DNA of 64,000 nt from CAVOOW01 sp963697675 (lineage in GTDB: Bacteria > Actinomycetota > Actinomycetes > JACCUZ01). The stretch's first letter is position 1; each line of letters begins with the position of its first letter. Made by a program: the position numbers and the translations under genes. The notes under the pieces are model-generated. The model saw only the letters and a program-made list of their open reading frames with translations. It had not been told where the DNA came from and did no database searches. Shown in pieces: positions 11,185 through 21,310 of the stretch. Location: contig CAVOOW010000001.1 in assembly GCA_963697675.1 (NCBI GenBank), forward strand, positions 372,001-436,000, given 5' to 3'.

Positions 11185-12357
11185 CGATCGCGTGGTCGTG
11201 CCACAGGTGCCAGGCCTGCTCGTTTCGGAGCCTCATCGTCGTCCAGAACCTGCCGTCGGCGTGACAGACGACCGTCATCCTCGTGTCGTAGTCCGAGTAG
11301 ATGATGGCCGGTTCCTTCTTCCATGTTCCGTCGATGCGCACCGTCGAGGGCCGGGCGACGAAATCTTGCATCGCGTGCTTGAGCTCTGCTGCGGACGCCT
11401 TGTTGTAGTTCGGCGAGACGCCGAACACCTTCGCATGCTTCTGGTGAGTCTTGCGCCTGATGCTCGGGCACGGAGAACGGGCGCTCCTTCTGCGGGTAGC
11501 GCGCTCGGGGAAGAGCCAGCAACTGACGGCGCTGCGCCGGGTCCTTCAACAGCGCCAGCCGGTCTGATGTCAGCTCGAGATATCCGCGTGATCGGCCCGG
11601 CGCCAGCAGGACGCTTTCGCTGGCACCGAGCACGGTCGCCAGCAGAACGTCCATCGGGTTGACCCGTCCGTCCTCGACGTACTCGATCGCCGCAGTCGTC
11701 GTCGCCCCGATAACCGCACCACCCAAAGGCAGATCGGCAAGCTCGGCGGCCGTGAAGCTCGCTGTGATCAGCGCGTGGCACGACTATCGCCCGCAACGCT
11801 TCAACGGTCCTCGCCAGCCGGGCGGCGACCATCAGCCCCTCGACCGCCGCCGCCTCGGCCGAGGCTGCGGCCACCGACGCTGCCGCCATCTCACCGGCCG
11901 CCGCTGATATGACGGCCGTCTCGGCAGCTGCCGCACCCGGCGACGCCGTACCGGCTGATCCGATCGTCACGACGACCGCCACCGCGGTCACGGCGACGAC
12001 CGCCGACACGACGGCGACCTTGCTCCAGGACCAGCCGTGCTCCTCCTCGGCCACGGCAAGGGCGGCGGCGAGGCGTTCGAGCTCGGTCGCGAACACGTCG
12101 AGTGCGCGGCCGACGACGGCGAGGTCGTCGCGCAGGGTGAGCAGCGGCGCGGGTGCCTGGCTCGCAGCCGCACCGGACCAGCCACGGCGCAGGTCGGCGA
12201 CCACCGACTCCGCGTCACGCGCGACCTCGCCGAGCACTGCCTGCAGCTCGCGGCAGTCAGCGGCCAGCCGGCGCAGCGCGGCCGGGTCGGACGGCGGCAG
12301 CCGGGGAAGCAGCCACCTCCCCGGCCCGATCTGCTCAGGTGGCACGACCTGTCTCAT
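11174..12357 (-). CDS. Polymorphic toxin: WXG-type N-terminus with C-terminal colicin D-like tRNase domain (two frameshifts)
   Basis: Reconstructed length about 394 residues. The N-terminal 110 residues are helical and contain RRGWSGAAAS, a W-x-G turn like type VII secretion substrates. A hydrophobic stretch follows (VAVVSAVVAVTAVAVVVTIG), then Ala-rich helices and a linker. The last 95 residues hold THQKHAKVFGV then NYNKASAAELKHAM, the hallmark start of the colicin D anticodon-nuclease domain (the His in KHAxxFG is the catalytic His of colicin D), followed by RIDGTWKKEPAIIY and a Trp-rich end. Frame shifts near 11775 and 11465 are needed to read it through. It starts inside the stop codon of the upstream EspC-like gene and its own end overlaps the immunity gene. 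Confidence 0.75.
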
Positions 12358-12714
12358 GGCGGCGGGCGGGCAGCCAGCTGGCCGCGGAGATGGGCGCGAC
12401 GGTCTGCCCCTGGATGGGCGTGGGGTCCCCCGTCGGCCTCGGCGGCAAGTCGGGCGTCGATCTCGACATAGCGCGCAGCAATGTCCTCCAGCGCCCGACC
12501 GTAGGTCTCGAACCCGGCCGCGAGGTCATCGATGGCCCGCGCCACGTCGTCCCAGGCCCGCGTCAGCGACGCCCCCGACCTCGCCCTCGACTCCGGTGGC
12601 GACGGCGGCGACCCGGTGGTCGAGCTGGTGGCCGTAGGACGACACGCCGGCCCCGATGCGGCGCAGGGCAGCGCCCGCCGCAACGAGATCATCTGTGTGC
12701 ACTTCCAGGACCAC
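12354..12714 (-). CDS. EspC/WXG100-like small secretion-partner protein (one frameshift)
   Basis: About 119 residues, alpha-helical. VLEVHTDDLVAAGAALRRIG, a Gly-Ser-Tyr turn, a second helix, then SLTRAWDDVARAIDDLA and AARYVEIDARLAAEAD. This resembles T7SS EspC-like/DUF2580 proteins that are co-secreted with or chaperone WXG substrates. An extra G in the GGGGG run near 12570 breaks the frame. GTG 12714 gives the family-like start VLEVHT. The stop overlaps the toxin start as ATGA, so the two are made together. No ESX core genes occur in this window. Confidence 0.65.
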
Positions 12715-12871
12715 GGATCGAGCCTGGCAGAGCAGGCGAGTCGCGCGCCGCGGCTGTCCACAGGCCCACGACCGACCGTCAGAAACCCCACAGGCCGCCA
12801 CCCCAGGCGCCCTGGCCTCCGCCCACCAAGCTCAGCCGCCACACAGGCAGGCACAGCCCGGTCATCCATCC

Positions 12872-12919
12872 TGATCACGAAGGATCGCCGTGCCTATGGC
12901 CTGGGATCCTTCGTGATCA
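12872..12919. repeat. Dispersed palindrome family 1, copy 1
   Basis: Arms TGATCACGAAGGATC and GATCCTTCGTGATCA are perfect inverted repeats of 15 bases around an 18-base loop. Related palindromes are at 48217-48271, 49471-49529 and 50843-50899. This copy lies between the 5' end of the toxin operon and the 3' end of the M48 protease gene. Confidence 0.85.
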
Positions 12920-12948
12920 TGGAAAGGTGAGCGGACGAGGAGAGCTGA

Positions 12949-14242
12949 TCACCGGGACACGGAAGAGGGCGGCACCGGGAGGTCGTGCACCCCCGCCCAG
13001 TTGCGCGCCAGCGCGATGCGCTGCGGCGCAGTCGGGTGCGAGGCGAACATGCCGAACACCAACGGTGACGGATCCAGATCAGACAGGTTCACGGTCGCGA
13101 GTCGGCGCTGCATCGCGACGAACTCGTCCGGCTCACGGGTGAGGTTGAGCGAGTGCAGATCGGCCCGGGCCTCGATGCGGCGCGACACCAGGTTTTCTGC
13201 TGGCCCCGAGACGAAGGTGAGGACGGCTGTCAGCGCGAGCAGCAGCGCCACCGCTCGAGCGTCGCCCGGCCCGTCCACGCCGGCGCGGTCGAGCAGCCAT
13301 TGCGAGCGCATCAGCAGGGCCAGTGCGCAGACCGCCAGCGCGACACCGAGGGCGCCGACGAACGTGCCCCACAGAACGTCCCTGGCCTTGGCGTGGCCGA
13401 GCTCGTGGGCGACGATGAGCCGCACCTCATCGGGTTTCGCGTCCTTGAGCAGCGTGTCGTAGACGACGATGCGTCGGGTTGCGCCGAACCCCGACACGTA
13501 GGCGTTCAGCGAGTTCGTGCGCCGTGACGCGTCGGCGACGAGCACGTCGCGGGCCGGCACTCCGTCGCGCGCGGCCATCGAGAGCAGCGTGGTGCGCAAG
13601 CGGGCCGGCCGGCATCGGTTTGAACGAGTTGAAGACCGGCTCAACGACGACCGGGTAGGCAAACGAGATCACGACGACGAGCAGCGCCCCGAGCACCGCT
13701 CCGTACGACCACCACCACTGCGGCGACCACCGAGCCAGCCCGACGATGCCGAACAGCACCAGCAGGGTGACGACCAGCCCTACGGCGTAGCCCTTGGCGA
13801 CGTCGACCGCCCACGACGACCAGGTCTGCGCGGAGAGGCCGAAGCGTCGTTGCGCCGCCTCCGCGCGGGCGTCGAACGGCAGCACCACCAGCCGGCCGAT
13901 CGCCGTGAGGGCGATGGTGCCGAGCAGCACGCGCCAGCCCCAGCCGCCACCGAGCGGAGCTGCCACCGCAGACACGATCCGCGCCCCGAGCGGGGTCAGC
14001 CCGAGCACGATGGCGACGACCAGACCAAGAGCCAACGAGAGGTACGCCGGCGGGCGTACCGCAGCGTGGTAGGCGTTCTCCTTTGCCAACTGCGCGGCGG
14101 TGAAGTCACGGGACGGATCGGCGCGGACAGCCGCCGCGCCGTGCAGAGGCAGCGTCGTCCAGGGTGTCCAGACGAGGACGACGACGAGCAGCGCGATGGC
14201 CAGCACGGAGAACGTCAGGACGAGGGCCGTGCGATTGCTCAT
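12949..14242 (-). CDS. M48-family membrane metalloprotease, Ste24/CAAX-prenyl-protease type (one frameshift)
   Basis: About 430 residues. Several N-terminal TM segments (ALVLTFSVLAIALLVVVLVW and others), then the M48 catalytic region: zinc motif HELGH within IVAHELGHAKARD, third ligand region RRIEARADLHSL, and a C-terminal HPTAPQRI segment common to Ste24-type enzymes. An extra base near 13610 splits it after PVFNSFKPMPAGPL; switching frame resumes at LRTTLLSMAARDGV. ATG 14242 has a strong AGGAGG five bases upstream. Presumed role is membrane protein quality control. Confidence 0.85.
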
Positions 14243-14315
14243 GCGCCCTCCTCGCTGGCGCTCGTCAGCCGCACTCGCAGGACGCACTGTGCCGATGATG
14301 AGCTCGCGGGCTCGC

Positions 14316-15844
14316 TCATGTGTTGGCTCGGGCCCCGAGATAGGCCCGCCACTGCTTGACCAACTGCCCTTCGCTGATGCCGAGAGTCGACTTGATCTGT
14401 CCGGACTCCGGCACGTTCTTGCTGTCGGCGTAGGAGACGTACAGCGCGATGAGCTTCTTCTCCCCGAAGCGCTCCGCGATCATCCGGCAGGCGAGCCAGG
14501 CACCTTCGTACGCCGCAGCGATGTCGCCTTGCGCGGCGTCGAAGTCGGCGTCCTCGGGGAGGTCCCGCGGTCCCTTCCCGGCCCGTACGTCGTCGAGCAC
14601 GTCGCCCGCGACGACATTGGTCGGCACCTCGACCGCCTGGTAGGCGACGTAGTCGGCGAATCCTTCCGACAGCCAGATCGGCACGTCGTCGACGGTGATC
14701 GCTCGGGTCGCCAGATGGGTCATCTCATGCGCCAGCACCACGCGGCGCCCCAGCGATCCGAGCGTGCGCCAGGCACTGGGGTTGACCACGACGCGGTCGC
14801 CCCGGGACAGACCGGACTCGAAGGAACCCGTTGTCACGGCGGCGATCTGGCTCAGTCCCTTGCCGTTGCTGCCGATCAGCTTGGCCATGTCGGCCTGCGA
14901 CCTCGGGAACACGATGACCGGGTGACGCGACCACGGCCGTTTCCACACAACACCGACGTCGCTGACGCCACGGTCGGCCTCCGCGGCGAGCTGGCGCAGC
15001 TCCTTGGAGGAGGCGTCACCGAGCACCAGGCTCGACTTGCCGTGCACGACTCGCACGGGGCCGAGATCCCAGATGTCCGACTCGCCCGTCAGCCCGCTTT
15101 CAGCCGCGTCGTGTCGCCGGCGAGCAGCCACTGCCCGCCACGCGGAACGACCGTGAGGTACTGCTCCCGCTCGACGTCCGAGTCGCTGCCCGCCAACTGG
15201 TAGTCGAGGCGAACCCGGGCGATCGTCGAACCCTTGGGCAGCGCCACCAACCGGTCCTTGGGCAGCGCCGGCCCGTCCCCTGCGAGCTCGTAGGACCAGG
15301 TCGAGAACGGCACGTGCGAGAGCCGGTCGAACAGCTGGCCCTGGTCGACGCGGAACTGCTCGGCCGTCGGGTCGATGAGCGCGAGGAAGGCCGCCTTGTC
15401 GTGGTCGCGGATCGCCTTGCCGCGTCGCTCCAGCAGGTCGCCGATGCCTGCACGCTGCGCGACCACTGCGTTGTTCGTCTGCTGCCCGGTGGGGTGCGGC
15501 TTCGGGGGGAGTGCGCCCCGCTCGGCGTCGTCGCCCCACACGAAGGCCACGCCGGCCGCGATCAGGACGGCAGCCAGGATCAGGCCGATCACCGTCAGGT
15601 GGGAGAGCAGCTTCGGCGCCACGGGCCGACCATGACGTGGTACGTCGACGCGGTCGCTCACGTCGAAGGTGGTGCCACTCAGGTAGGGCGCCGGCTCGTC
15701 AGCGGGCGCTACCGCCTCCCCCGGCGGCACGTCCGCGGGCGCAAGCGGCTCGCCCGGCGTCACGTCCGCGGGCGCGTGGGGGTCGGGGAGGTCAGCCGCG
15801 GGGTCGTTGGGCGGCGGGAAACCCTCGTCGTCGTACGGCTGCAC
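14316..15844 (-). CDS. Membrane-anchored zincin-like protease (one frameshift)
   Basis: About 509 residues. A Pro/Asp-rich cytoplasmic N-terminus with PADVTPGEPLAPADVPPGE repeats, one TM helix (HLTVIGLILAAVLIAAGVAF), an NTF2-like extracellular stretch, then a gluzincin-type domain with HEMTH (VVLAHEMTHLATR) and the downstream EGFADY that supplies the third zinc ligand. One base is missing in the A run near 15098 (KAG stop, then SGLTGESDIWDL in the next frame). No named family is certain. It faces outside and may act on cell-wall or surface proteins. Confidence 0.75.
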
Positions 15845-15911
15845 CGGGCCATGCTAGGTGGGATGTGTCGGTCCCCGCCGCAGCGTGTGCGACGGGTGTG
15901 AGCAGCGCCAC

Positions 15912-16996
15912 TCAGGGGCGCGCCGCTCCACTGATCGGCATCTCGTGCAGCGGCGCGATCTCGACCGAGCGACCGGGGTGCGGCGCGTGGATGATGCGGC
16001 CGCCACCGATGTAGATCGCGACGTGGCTGATCGGGCTGTAGTAGAAGACGAGGTCGCCCGGCTGCAGGTCGGAGATGGAGACGTGCCGCGTCGAGGAGTA
16101 CTGCGCGGACGACGAGTGCGGCAGCGACACGCCAGCAGAGTTCCAGGCGTACATCGTCAGCCCGGAGCAGTCGAAGGCGCTCGGGCCGGCGGCGCCGTAG
16201 ACGTAGGGGTCGCCGAGCTGCGCGTAGGCCGTCTTGATGGCCTCGGACGCACGCCCGGAGGCTGGGCCGTTGTAGCTCGGGATGTTGCCGGTGCGAGACC
16301 GGGAGGCGACGCTGTGGCCGCGGGCGGCGGTGGCGCGAATGGCGGCGTTGTACTTCGCGAGCTGGTCGGCCTTGAGTGTGCCGAGCAGCTGCTTGGCTTC
16401 GGCCAGCTTGGTGTCGATGGCGTGCTTCTGGCTCTTGATCTGCTCGGCCAGGGCGCTGGCCCGGGCTCGCTGCTGGGTGACGTCGTTGCGGGCCGCCGCG
16501 AGGCCCTGACGGGCGGCGACGACCTTCGCGAGGACGGCGGACTGCTGGCGGCCGAGCTGGTTGAGCGCAACGGCCGACTGCAGGAACGACTCAGGGTTGT
16601 CCGAGAGCAGGATCTGGACGGTCGGGTCGAGCCCGCCCGACTTGTACGCCGCAGCCGCCAACTGGCCCACCGAGGACTGCATGGCGTCGACCTCGGCCTG
16701 CTTGGCGGCAAGGCGGTGCTTGACCACGGTCAGCCGGCGGTTGGCCTCCGCGAAACGCACCCGCGAGTCGTTGTAGAACTCAGCGGCGTCGCCGGCCTGG
16801 CTGTTCAGCTTGTCGACGCGCACCTGCACCTGGTGCAGAGAGGGACGAGGGGTCGCTGCCGCAGACCCGGGGACCGCGGCGATGAGAGCCACGACAGCCA
16901 GGCTGGACGTGCCCAGAATAAGTCGCGATCGTGAAGGACGAGGAACGAGTCCGATGATCGCGGCACGCGCAGGCCGCGCCGGTTGTATGTCGCCAC
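15912..16996 (-). CDS. Secreted NlpC/P60 peptidoglycan endopeptidase (RipA-like; uncertain N-terminus)
   Basis: A signal segment (LILGTSSLAVVALIAAV ending in SAAA), a long coiled coil of about 180 residues (VDKLNSQAGDAAEFY through KYNAAIRATAA), and a C-terminal NlpC/P60 domain with catalytic Cys in FDCSGLTMYAW, His in ISHVAIYIG and the third residue in HAPHPG. It cleaves D-Glu-mDAP bonds in wall peptides. In frame, the only start downstream is GTG 16892, which truncates the signal peptide. GTG 16996 behind AAGGAG would need one indel near 16930. A c-di-AMP riboswitch lies just upstream. Confidence 0.88.
16925..16961. repeat. Imperfect palindrome shared with 30086-30153
   Basis: On the minus strand GCGATCATCGGACTC is followed by CCTTCACGATCGC. 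Both blocks recur in the same order at 30086-30100 and 30141-30153 with wider spacing. It lies in the signal-peptide coding region of the NlpC/P60 gene, where the frame is doubtful. Confidence 0.45.
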
Positions 16997-17016
16997 GGAG
17001 GCGGCACTCCTTCTCC

Positions 17017-17216
17017 CTCGGCCGCCTACCGGGTGAGCTGACGGGCTCGGGCGGGAGATCGCGCCCTACGCGTGCCGGAGCACGCGATTCGCCCCAGGGA
17101 CTTGGGTCCCCGGCTCCGCACCGACCGCTTGCGCGGCCGGGTTGGACTCGGCGGTGGTGATCGCTGCCGTCCTGGTGGAAGCGGCGAGACGACGGTCACC
17201 TGGGGGCGAACCCTAC
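17017..17216 (-). promoter_or_regulatory. c-di-AMP (ydaO/yuaA) riboswitch leader
   Basis: Read on the minus strand, the leader carries GAGCCGGGGACCCAAG, then TCCCTGGGGCGAATC, a variable hairpin, GTAGGGCGCGAT, CCCGAGCCCGTCAGCTCACC and GGTAGGC, in the order and spacing of the ydaO-yuaA class. It ends about 20 bases before the proposed NlpC/P60 start. In actinobacteria this class sits ahead of wall hydrolase genes, where c-di-AMP binding lowers expression. The intergenic remainder (17217-17378) should hold the promoter; I could not pick a convincing -10. Confidence 0.85.
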
Positions 17217-17378
17217 GTGACCTGTTCGTGATGTCCAAGTTGACGAAGGCGTCATGCCGGAGGATTTGGGCGATTCAGCACAGAAAAATCACCACACTGT
17301 CCACGAAGTGAGACGCCTAAAGCGCTCCGTAACCAGGTGCAAACCGGGCGTCATCGCCCTCTCACGCAGGGTCCGAAA

Positions 17379-17591
17379 TCAGCCCGCGGCGGCGGACGGT
17401 CCTTGTCTCCGGACCACCTCGAGCGGCAGGACGAGCCGCAACGGCGGCACCAGTCCGGACCCGGCCAATGCCGCTATCGCGGCACGTTCGCCGTCGTCGA
17501 GCTCCTGCGGTGGACCGCCGAGCAGCGCGCTGACGACGCAGTCGCCACAGGCCAGCCCGCGGACCTCACAGCTATCGCAGTCGATGATCAC
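17379..17591 (-). CDS. Small conserved cysteine-rich actinobacterial protein, function unknown
   Basis: 70 residues. The N-terminus IDCDSCEVRGLACGDCVV has two Cys pairs (CDSC, CGDC) that could bind a metal; the rest is LLGGPPQELDDGERAAIAAL followed by a Leu/Val-rich tail. GTG start at 17591 with AGGAGG upstream on the minus strand. Short proteins of this type are found next to NlpC/P60 genes in related bacteria, but no function is known to me. Confidence 0.75.
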   Translation of the reverse strand: MIIDCDSCEVRGLACGDCVVSALLGGPPQELDDGERAAIAALAGSGLVPPLRLVLPLEVVRRQGPSAAAG

Positions 17592-17775
17592 TGGCCCCTC
17601 CTCTCGCCGTCGCGGATCACCGTCGGCGATCCATCACAGCGGACGCTAGGAGCAGGGTCGGACATAATCCCGGGCCGGCTCCGGGAACGCGCAGACGGAC
17701 GCTCGGATGGCTCGAGACGTTTCCGCGGAAACGCTTGGGGAGTTGCCTCGCGCTGACGATGGGACGTGCGTCGGG

Positions 17776-19228
17776 TCAGCCGCGGTCGAGGCGGCGGACC
17801 AGGGCCGCGGACGTGACCGGGCGAGCGCCATGCCGCCGTACGCCGTCGGCCACCTCGCGGTCGGAGGACACGACCACGACGGGCCGACCCTCCGGCTCGG
17901 CGCGCACCAGCCGACGGATGAGCTCGTCGGCGATCTCCCCCGGCTTGCTGAACAGCACGCGCACCCCGCGACGGGACATGGACGGGACATGGCCGGCCAC
18001 CGTGGCCCCGTCGAAGCAGCAGGTCACCTCGGCACCGGACCGCGCCACCAGAGCGACCAGGCCGGCCACCAGGCGACTGCGCTGCTGCTCGAGGGGCAGG
18101 TCGGGATAGCCGGTCTTCGTCACGTTGTAGCCGTCGACGATGACGTGGACCTGCGGCAGGGCCAGCAGCTCGTCGAACACGGCCGGGTCGTCGGCGAGCA
18201 GGGGCTGCGACGAGCCGGTCGACGATGAACCGGTCGACGATGACCCAGGCGCGGCCGCCTCGACGAAGTCCGCGGGACGATCGGTCGTCGGCGGCAGGGC
18301 CAGCTCGCGGCGCAACCCTTGCGAGGCCTCGACGACGGTGTCGAGCAGCAGTCGAAGCCGCGTGTCCTCGGCGTTGCGGCCGCCGCGGGTCGCGCGGCGA
18401 GCCGAGTCGAGCGCCGTCTCCGCCTCAGTGACCCTGGCCCGCATCCGCCGCAGCTCGGTCTCCGCCGCCGCAGTCGCCGCCGCGGCTGCGGCGGTCGCCT
18501 CGTTCGCGCGTACGTCGGCTGCCTCGGCCGCGCTCTCGGCTCGCCTGCGCGCACCCTTTTCCGCGCGCAGCTCGCGGGTCACCGCGGCCGTCTCGGCCTG
18601 GGCGGCAGCCAACTCCTCTCGGGCGCGGGCGAGCTCCTCCCGGCCCTGCGCGCGGACCGCCGCCAGCGACTCGTGCAGCCGCGCGAGCGCTTCGGCCGCC
18701 TCGGCCGTCCCCGCCGCTTCCGTGGCCTGCGTCAGCTGTGCGGCAGCCTCGGCGATCCGGGTGCCCCATCCGGGGGTGCGCAGCAAGTAGGCAGCAGCCG
18801 CCACGTCGACGGGGTCGGCGGCGGCCGGCAAGATCCCAGCCTCGAGCGCCGCCACCAGGTCGGGCATGCGCTTCGCGCAGCCGGGCCCCGCAGCGCTGCC
18901 GGAACAGGACGTCGTGCTCGATGGCGGCGGCCAGCGGGGTCGCGGCGAGCTTCGTGCGCCGGGCTGGTGCCCAGTGCCGGAACGGCCGCAGCGAGGTCGG
19001 CACCTCGTCGTCGCTCAGCGCGCCGAGCGTGTCGCTGGCCAGCGCCACCACGCGAAGACGTACAGCCTCGGGCAACGACCCCGACCAGCCGGGCTCAGCG
19101 GGCTGCTCCATCCCGGCCGGCTGGAGCCCGGCTTGCTCGCCCGCCTCCGGCTCGTCCGACTCCAGCTCACCCGCGTCCTGCTCGGCCGGCTCCGGCCCGG
19201 GCTCGGCGGGCTGCGCCGCGCCGGTCAC
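17776..19228 (-). CDS. NYN-domain (PIN-like) putative RNA-binding/RNase protein with coiled coil (one frameshift)
   Basis: About 484 residues. An acidic Glu/Pro-rich N-terminus, a helical region, a long Ala/Glu/Arg coiled coil (about 18420-18700), a Ser/Thr/Gly linker built from a short tandem repeat (SSSTG), and a C-terminal NYN domain: VHVIVDGYNVTKTG with the first catalytic Asp, VTCCFDGATVAGH, and VVVVSSDREVADG with the last acidic site. The family is the actinobacterial YacP/NYN-like group. An extra base near 18880 breaks the frame between FRQRC and RKRMPDLVAAL. The GTG start overlaps the upstream zinc-ribbon stop (GTGA). Confidence 0.82.
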
Positions 19229-19470
19229 CGCTCCCCCTCGGGTCGGGGCACCAGCTCGACGGAGTTGGCCGCGTCGCACCACCGGCAGCGAACCGACTCG
19301 ATCGTCTCGGCGAGCACCTCGCGCTCCTCGACGACGGGCTCGCCGGCCAGGTCGAGGTGCACGTACTCGCGGGCCCGGGTCGAGCGCGTCACGTCGAAGC
19401 GGGTCAGGTTGCCGCAACGGCTGCACCGCCACCGGGTGGTGGCAGTCGGCATCTGCGGGTTGATCGACAC
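19225..19470 (-). CDS. Small zinc-ribbon protein
   Basis: 81 residues with two zinc-knuckle pairs: WRCSRCGNLTRFDV and VRCRWCDAANSVEL. The middle is acidic. GTG start at 19470. Its stop overlaps the NYN gene start, so the pair is co-translated. The zinc ribbon plus a coupled NYN protein suggests an RNA-linked role, which is inference. Confidence 0.8.
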   Translation of the reverse strand: MSINPQMPTATTRWRCSRCGNLTRFDVTRSTRAREYVHLDLAGEPVVEEREVLAETIESVRCRWCDAANSVELVPRPEGER

Positions 19471-19656
19471 GTCGTGAGCCTACGTCGGCCCCGCGAACGC
19501 GGGCCGACGAAGCGCCGACGCCGTCGGCCGCCTTTTCCGGACTGACTCCAGTGAAGATCCGGCGGCAATCCCCCGTCCGACCAGTGCCGAACAGGCCCTC
19601 GAGATCGCCTCGCTGACAACCGTCACGCCGGCGAAGACATCGCTCGAGAGGAAGGA

Positions 19657-21207
19657 ATGACCATGTCTCAACCGAGACGAACCTCGCGGTTGCGTGCCAC
19701 GGCGCTATTGGGCGCCGGGACGCTGATCGCCGCCGCAGGGCTGGCCGGGCTGGCACCCGGGACGGCCAGCGCGTCCAGCCACCGGGAGGCGCCAGGGATC
19801 CTGGACGACCCGCAGTACGACAACACCGACCTCTACGCCTTCAACAGCCCGGACAAGCCCGGCTCGGTGACGATCATCTCCAACTGGGACCCGTTCGAGG
19901 AGCCGGCCGGCGGCCCGAACTTCTTCCCCTGGGCAACCGACGCGCACTACGACATCAACATCGACAACAACGGTGACGCCAAGGCCGACATCATCTACCG
20001 CTGGAAGTTCAAGAACGCGCGTACGCCCAAGGCGTCCGACTCGTTCAGCGGCAACGGCACCTTCCTGACGAACAACGGGCAGGTCACGTCGCTCACCGAT
20101 GCGAACCTGCTCTTCCGCCAGACCTACGACCTGAAGCGCATCAGCGTCAATCACCCCAAGAAGACCCGCAAGGTGCTGGACAACGCGCACGCCGCGCCGT
20201 CGTTCGTCGGCGACGTGTCGATGCCGGACTATCGGGCGCTGCGCAACCAGGCCCTGGTCGGGCTGCCCAACGGCGGCAAGTCGTTCGCCGGGCAGGCGGA
20301 GGACCCGTTCTTCCTCGACCTGCGGGTGTTCGACCTGCTGTACGGCGACCAGAACACGTGCAACAAGGAGATCGGCAACGACACCCTGGCGGGCTACAAC
20401 GTCAACACGCTGGCCCTGCAGGTGCCGCGCGCGGACCTGACTCGCAGCGGGCACAACGTCGTCGGCGTCTGGAGCACGACGGAACGCAAGAGCGGCAAGC
20501 ACAAGTACGTGCAGATCTCCCGGCTGGGACAGCCGCTGGTCAACGAGGCGGTCATCCCCTACTCGGTCAAGGACACGTTCAACGCGATCCCCCCGAGCAA
20601 GGACGCCGCGGCGTTGCCGTTCGTCAAGAAGCCGGAGCTGGCTGCGCTGCTGAAGAACGTGTGTGGCGTCAACGCACCGACCGACAACCGCAACGACCTC
20701 GTCACGGTGTTCCTGAAGGGCCTCCCGGGACTCAACCAGCCCAACGGTGTGACGCCGAGCGAACAGCTGCGGCTCAACACGGTCCCGGTCTCCGGCCAGA
20801 CGGCGAGCCGTCTCGGTGTCATCGGTGGCGACAACAACGGCTTCCCCAACGGCCGGCGCCTGACCGATGACGTGGTCGACATCGCACTGCAGGTGGTGGG
20901 CGGCGAGATCGCGGGCAACCCCAACGATCTCGGCGACGGCGTCGACAAGAACGATGCCGAGTTCGGGCAGCACTTCCCGTACCTCGCCCTGCCTCTGTCG
21001 GGTTCGGTGGAGAAGTCGTCGCCCCCAGCACAGTCCGGCAAGACGTTGCTGACGGGTGGCGGTGACAACACCAACGGCCCCTCGGGTGACGGCTTCCCGG
21101 CACAGGACGTCGGCCTCATCGCGGTCGGGTTGCTGGCCCTCGTGGCCGGCGGCGCGGCGGCCCGACGAGTACGCACCGCTCCGGTGCGCGCAGCGGTCAA
21201 GGCCTGA
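19657..21207 (+). CDS. Secreted DUF4331 protein with C-terminal membrane anchor
   Basis: 516 residues. A signal peptide (ALLGAGTLIAAAGLAGLAPG, cleavage near TASA) is followed directly by SSHREAPGI, the conserved start of DUF4331. Further DUF4331 blocks are DNTDLYAFNSPDKPG, NFFPWATDAHYDINIDNNGD, LDLRVFDLLYG and a DDVVDIALQVVGG stretch. A Gly/Ser linker and one TM (VGLIAVGLLALVAGGAAARR) with basic tail anchor it outside the cell. Function of the family is not established. It heads a cluster with a TPR protein and a NicO-type transporter; a strong terminator follows. Confidence 0.93.
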   Translation: MTMSQPRRTSRLRATALLGAGTLIAAAGLAGLAPGTASASSHREAPGILDDPQYDNTDLYAFNSPDKPGSVTIISNWDPFEEPAGGPNFFPWATDAHYDINIDNNGDAKADIIYRWKFKNARTPKASDSFSGNGTFLTNNGQVTSLTDANLLFRQTYDLKRISVNHPKKTRKVLDNAHAAPSFVGDVSMPDYRALRNQALVGLPNGGKSFAGQAEDPFFLDLRVFDLLYGDQNTCNKEIGNDTLAGYNVNTLALQVPRADLTRSGHNVVGVWSTTERKSGKHKYVQISRLGQPLVNEAVIPYSVKDTFNAIPPSKDAAALPFVKKPELAALLKNVCGVNAPTDNRNDLVTVFLKGLPGLNQPNGVTPSEQLRLNTVPVSGQTASRLGVIGGDNNGFPNGRRLTDDVVDIALQVVGGEIAGNPNDLGDGVDKNDAEFGQHFPYLALPLSGSVEKSSPPAQSGKTLLTGGGDNTNGPSGDGFPAQDVGLIAVGLLALVAGGAAARRVRTAPVRAAVKA

Positions 21208-21215
21208 CAAGCCCT

Positions 21216-21250
21216 CGGGGAGCTGCCGTCGACGGGGCGGCAGCTCCCCG
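21216..21250 (+). terminator. Intrinsic-type hairpin after the DUF4331 gene
   Basis: CGGGGAGCTGCCG pairs perfectly with CGGCAGCTCCCCG around a nine-base loop, nine bases after the stop. There is no U run, as is usual in high-GC actinobacteria. It may cut expression of the TPR and NicO genes relative to DUF4331. Confidence 0.8.
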
Positions 21251-21310
21251 GGATCACCGTCCGAACCTCGTCCCCTGTGCTCGTCCCACCTGAGTGAGGT
21301 GCTCGTCCCG

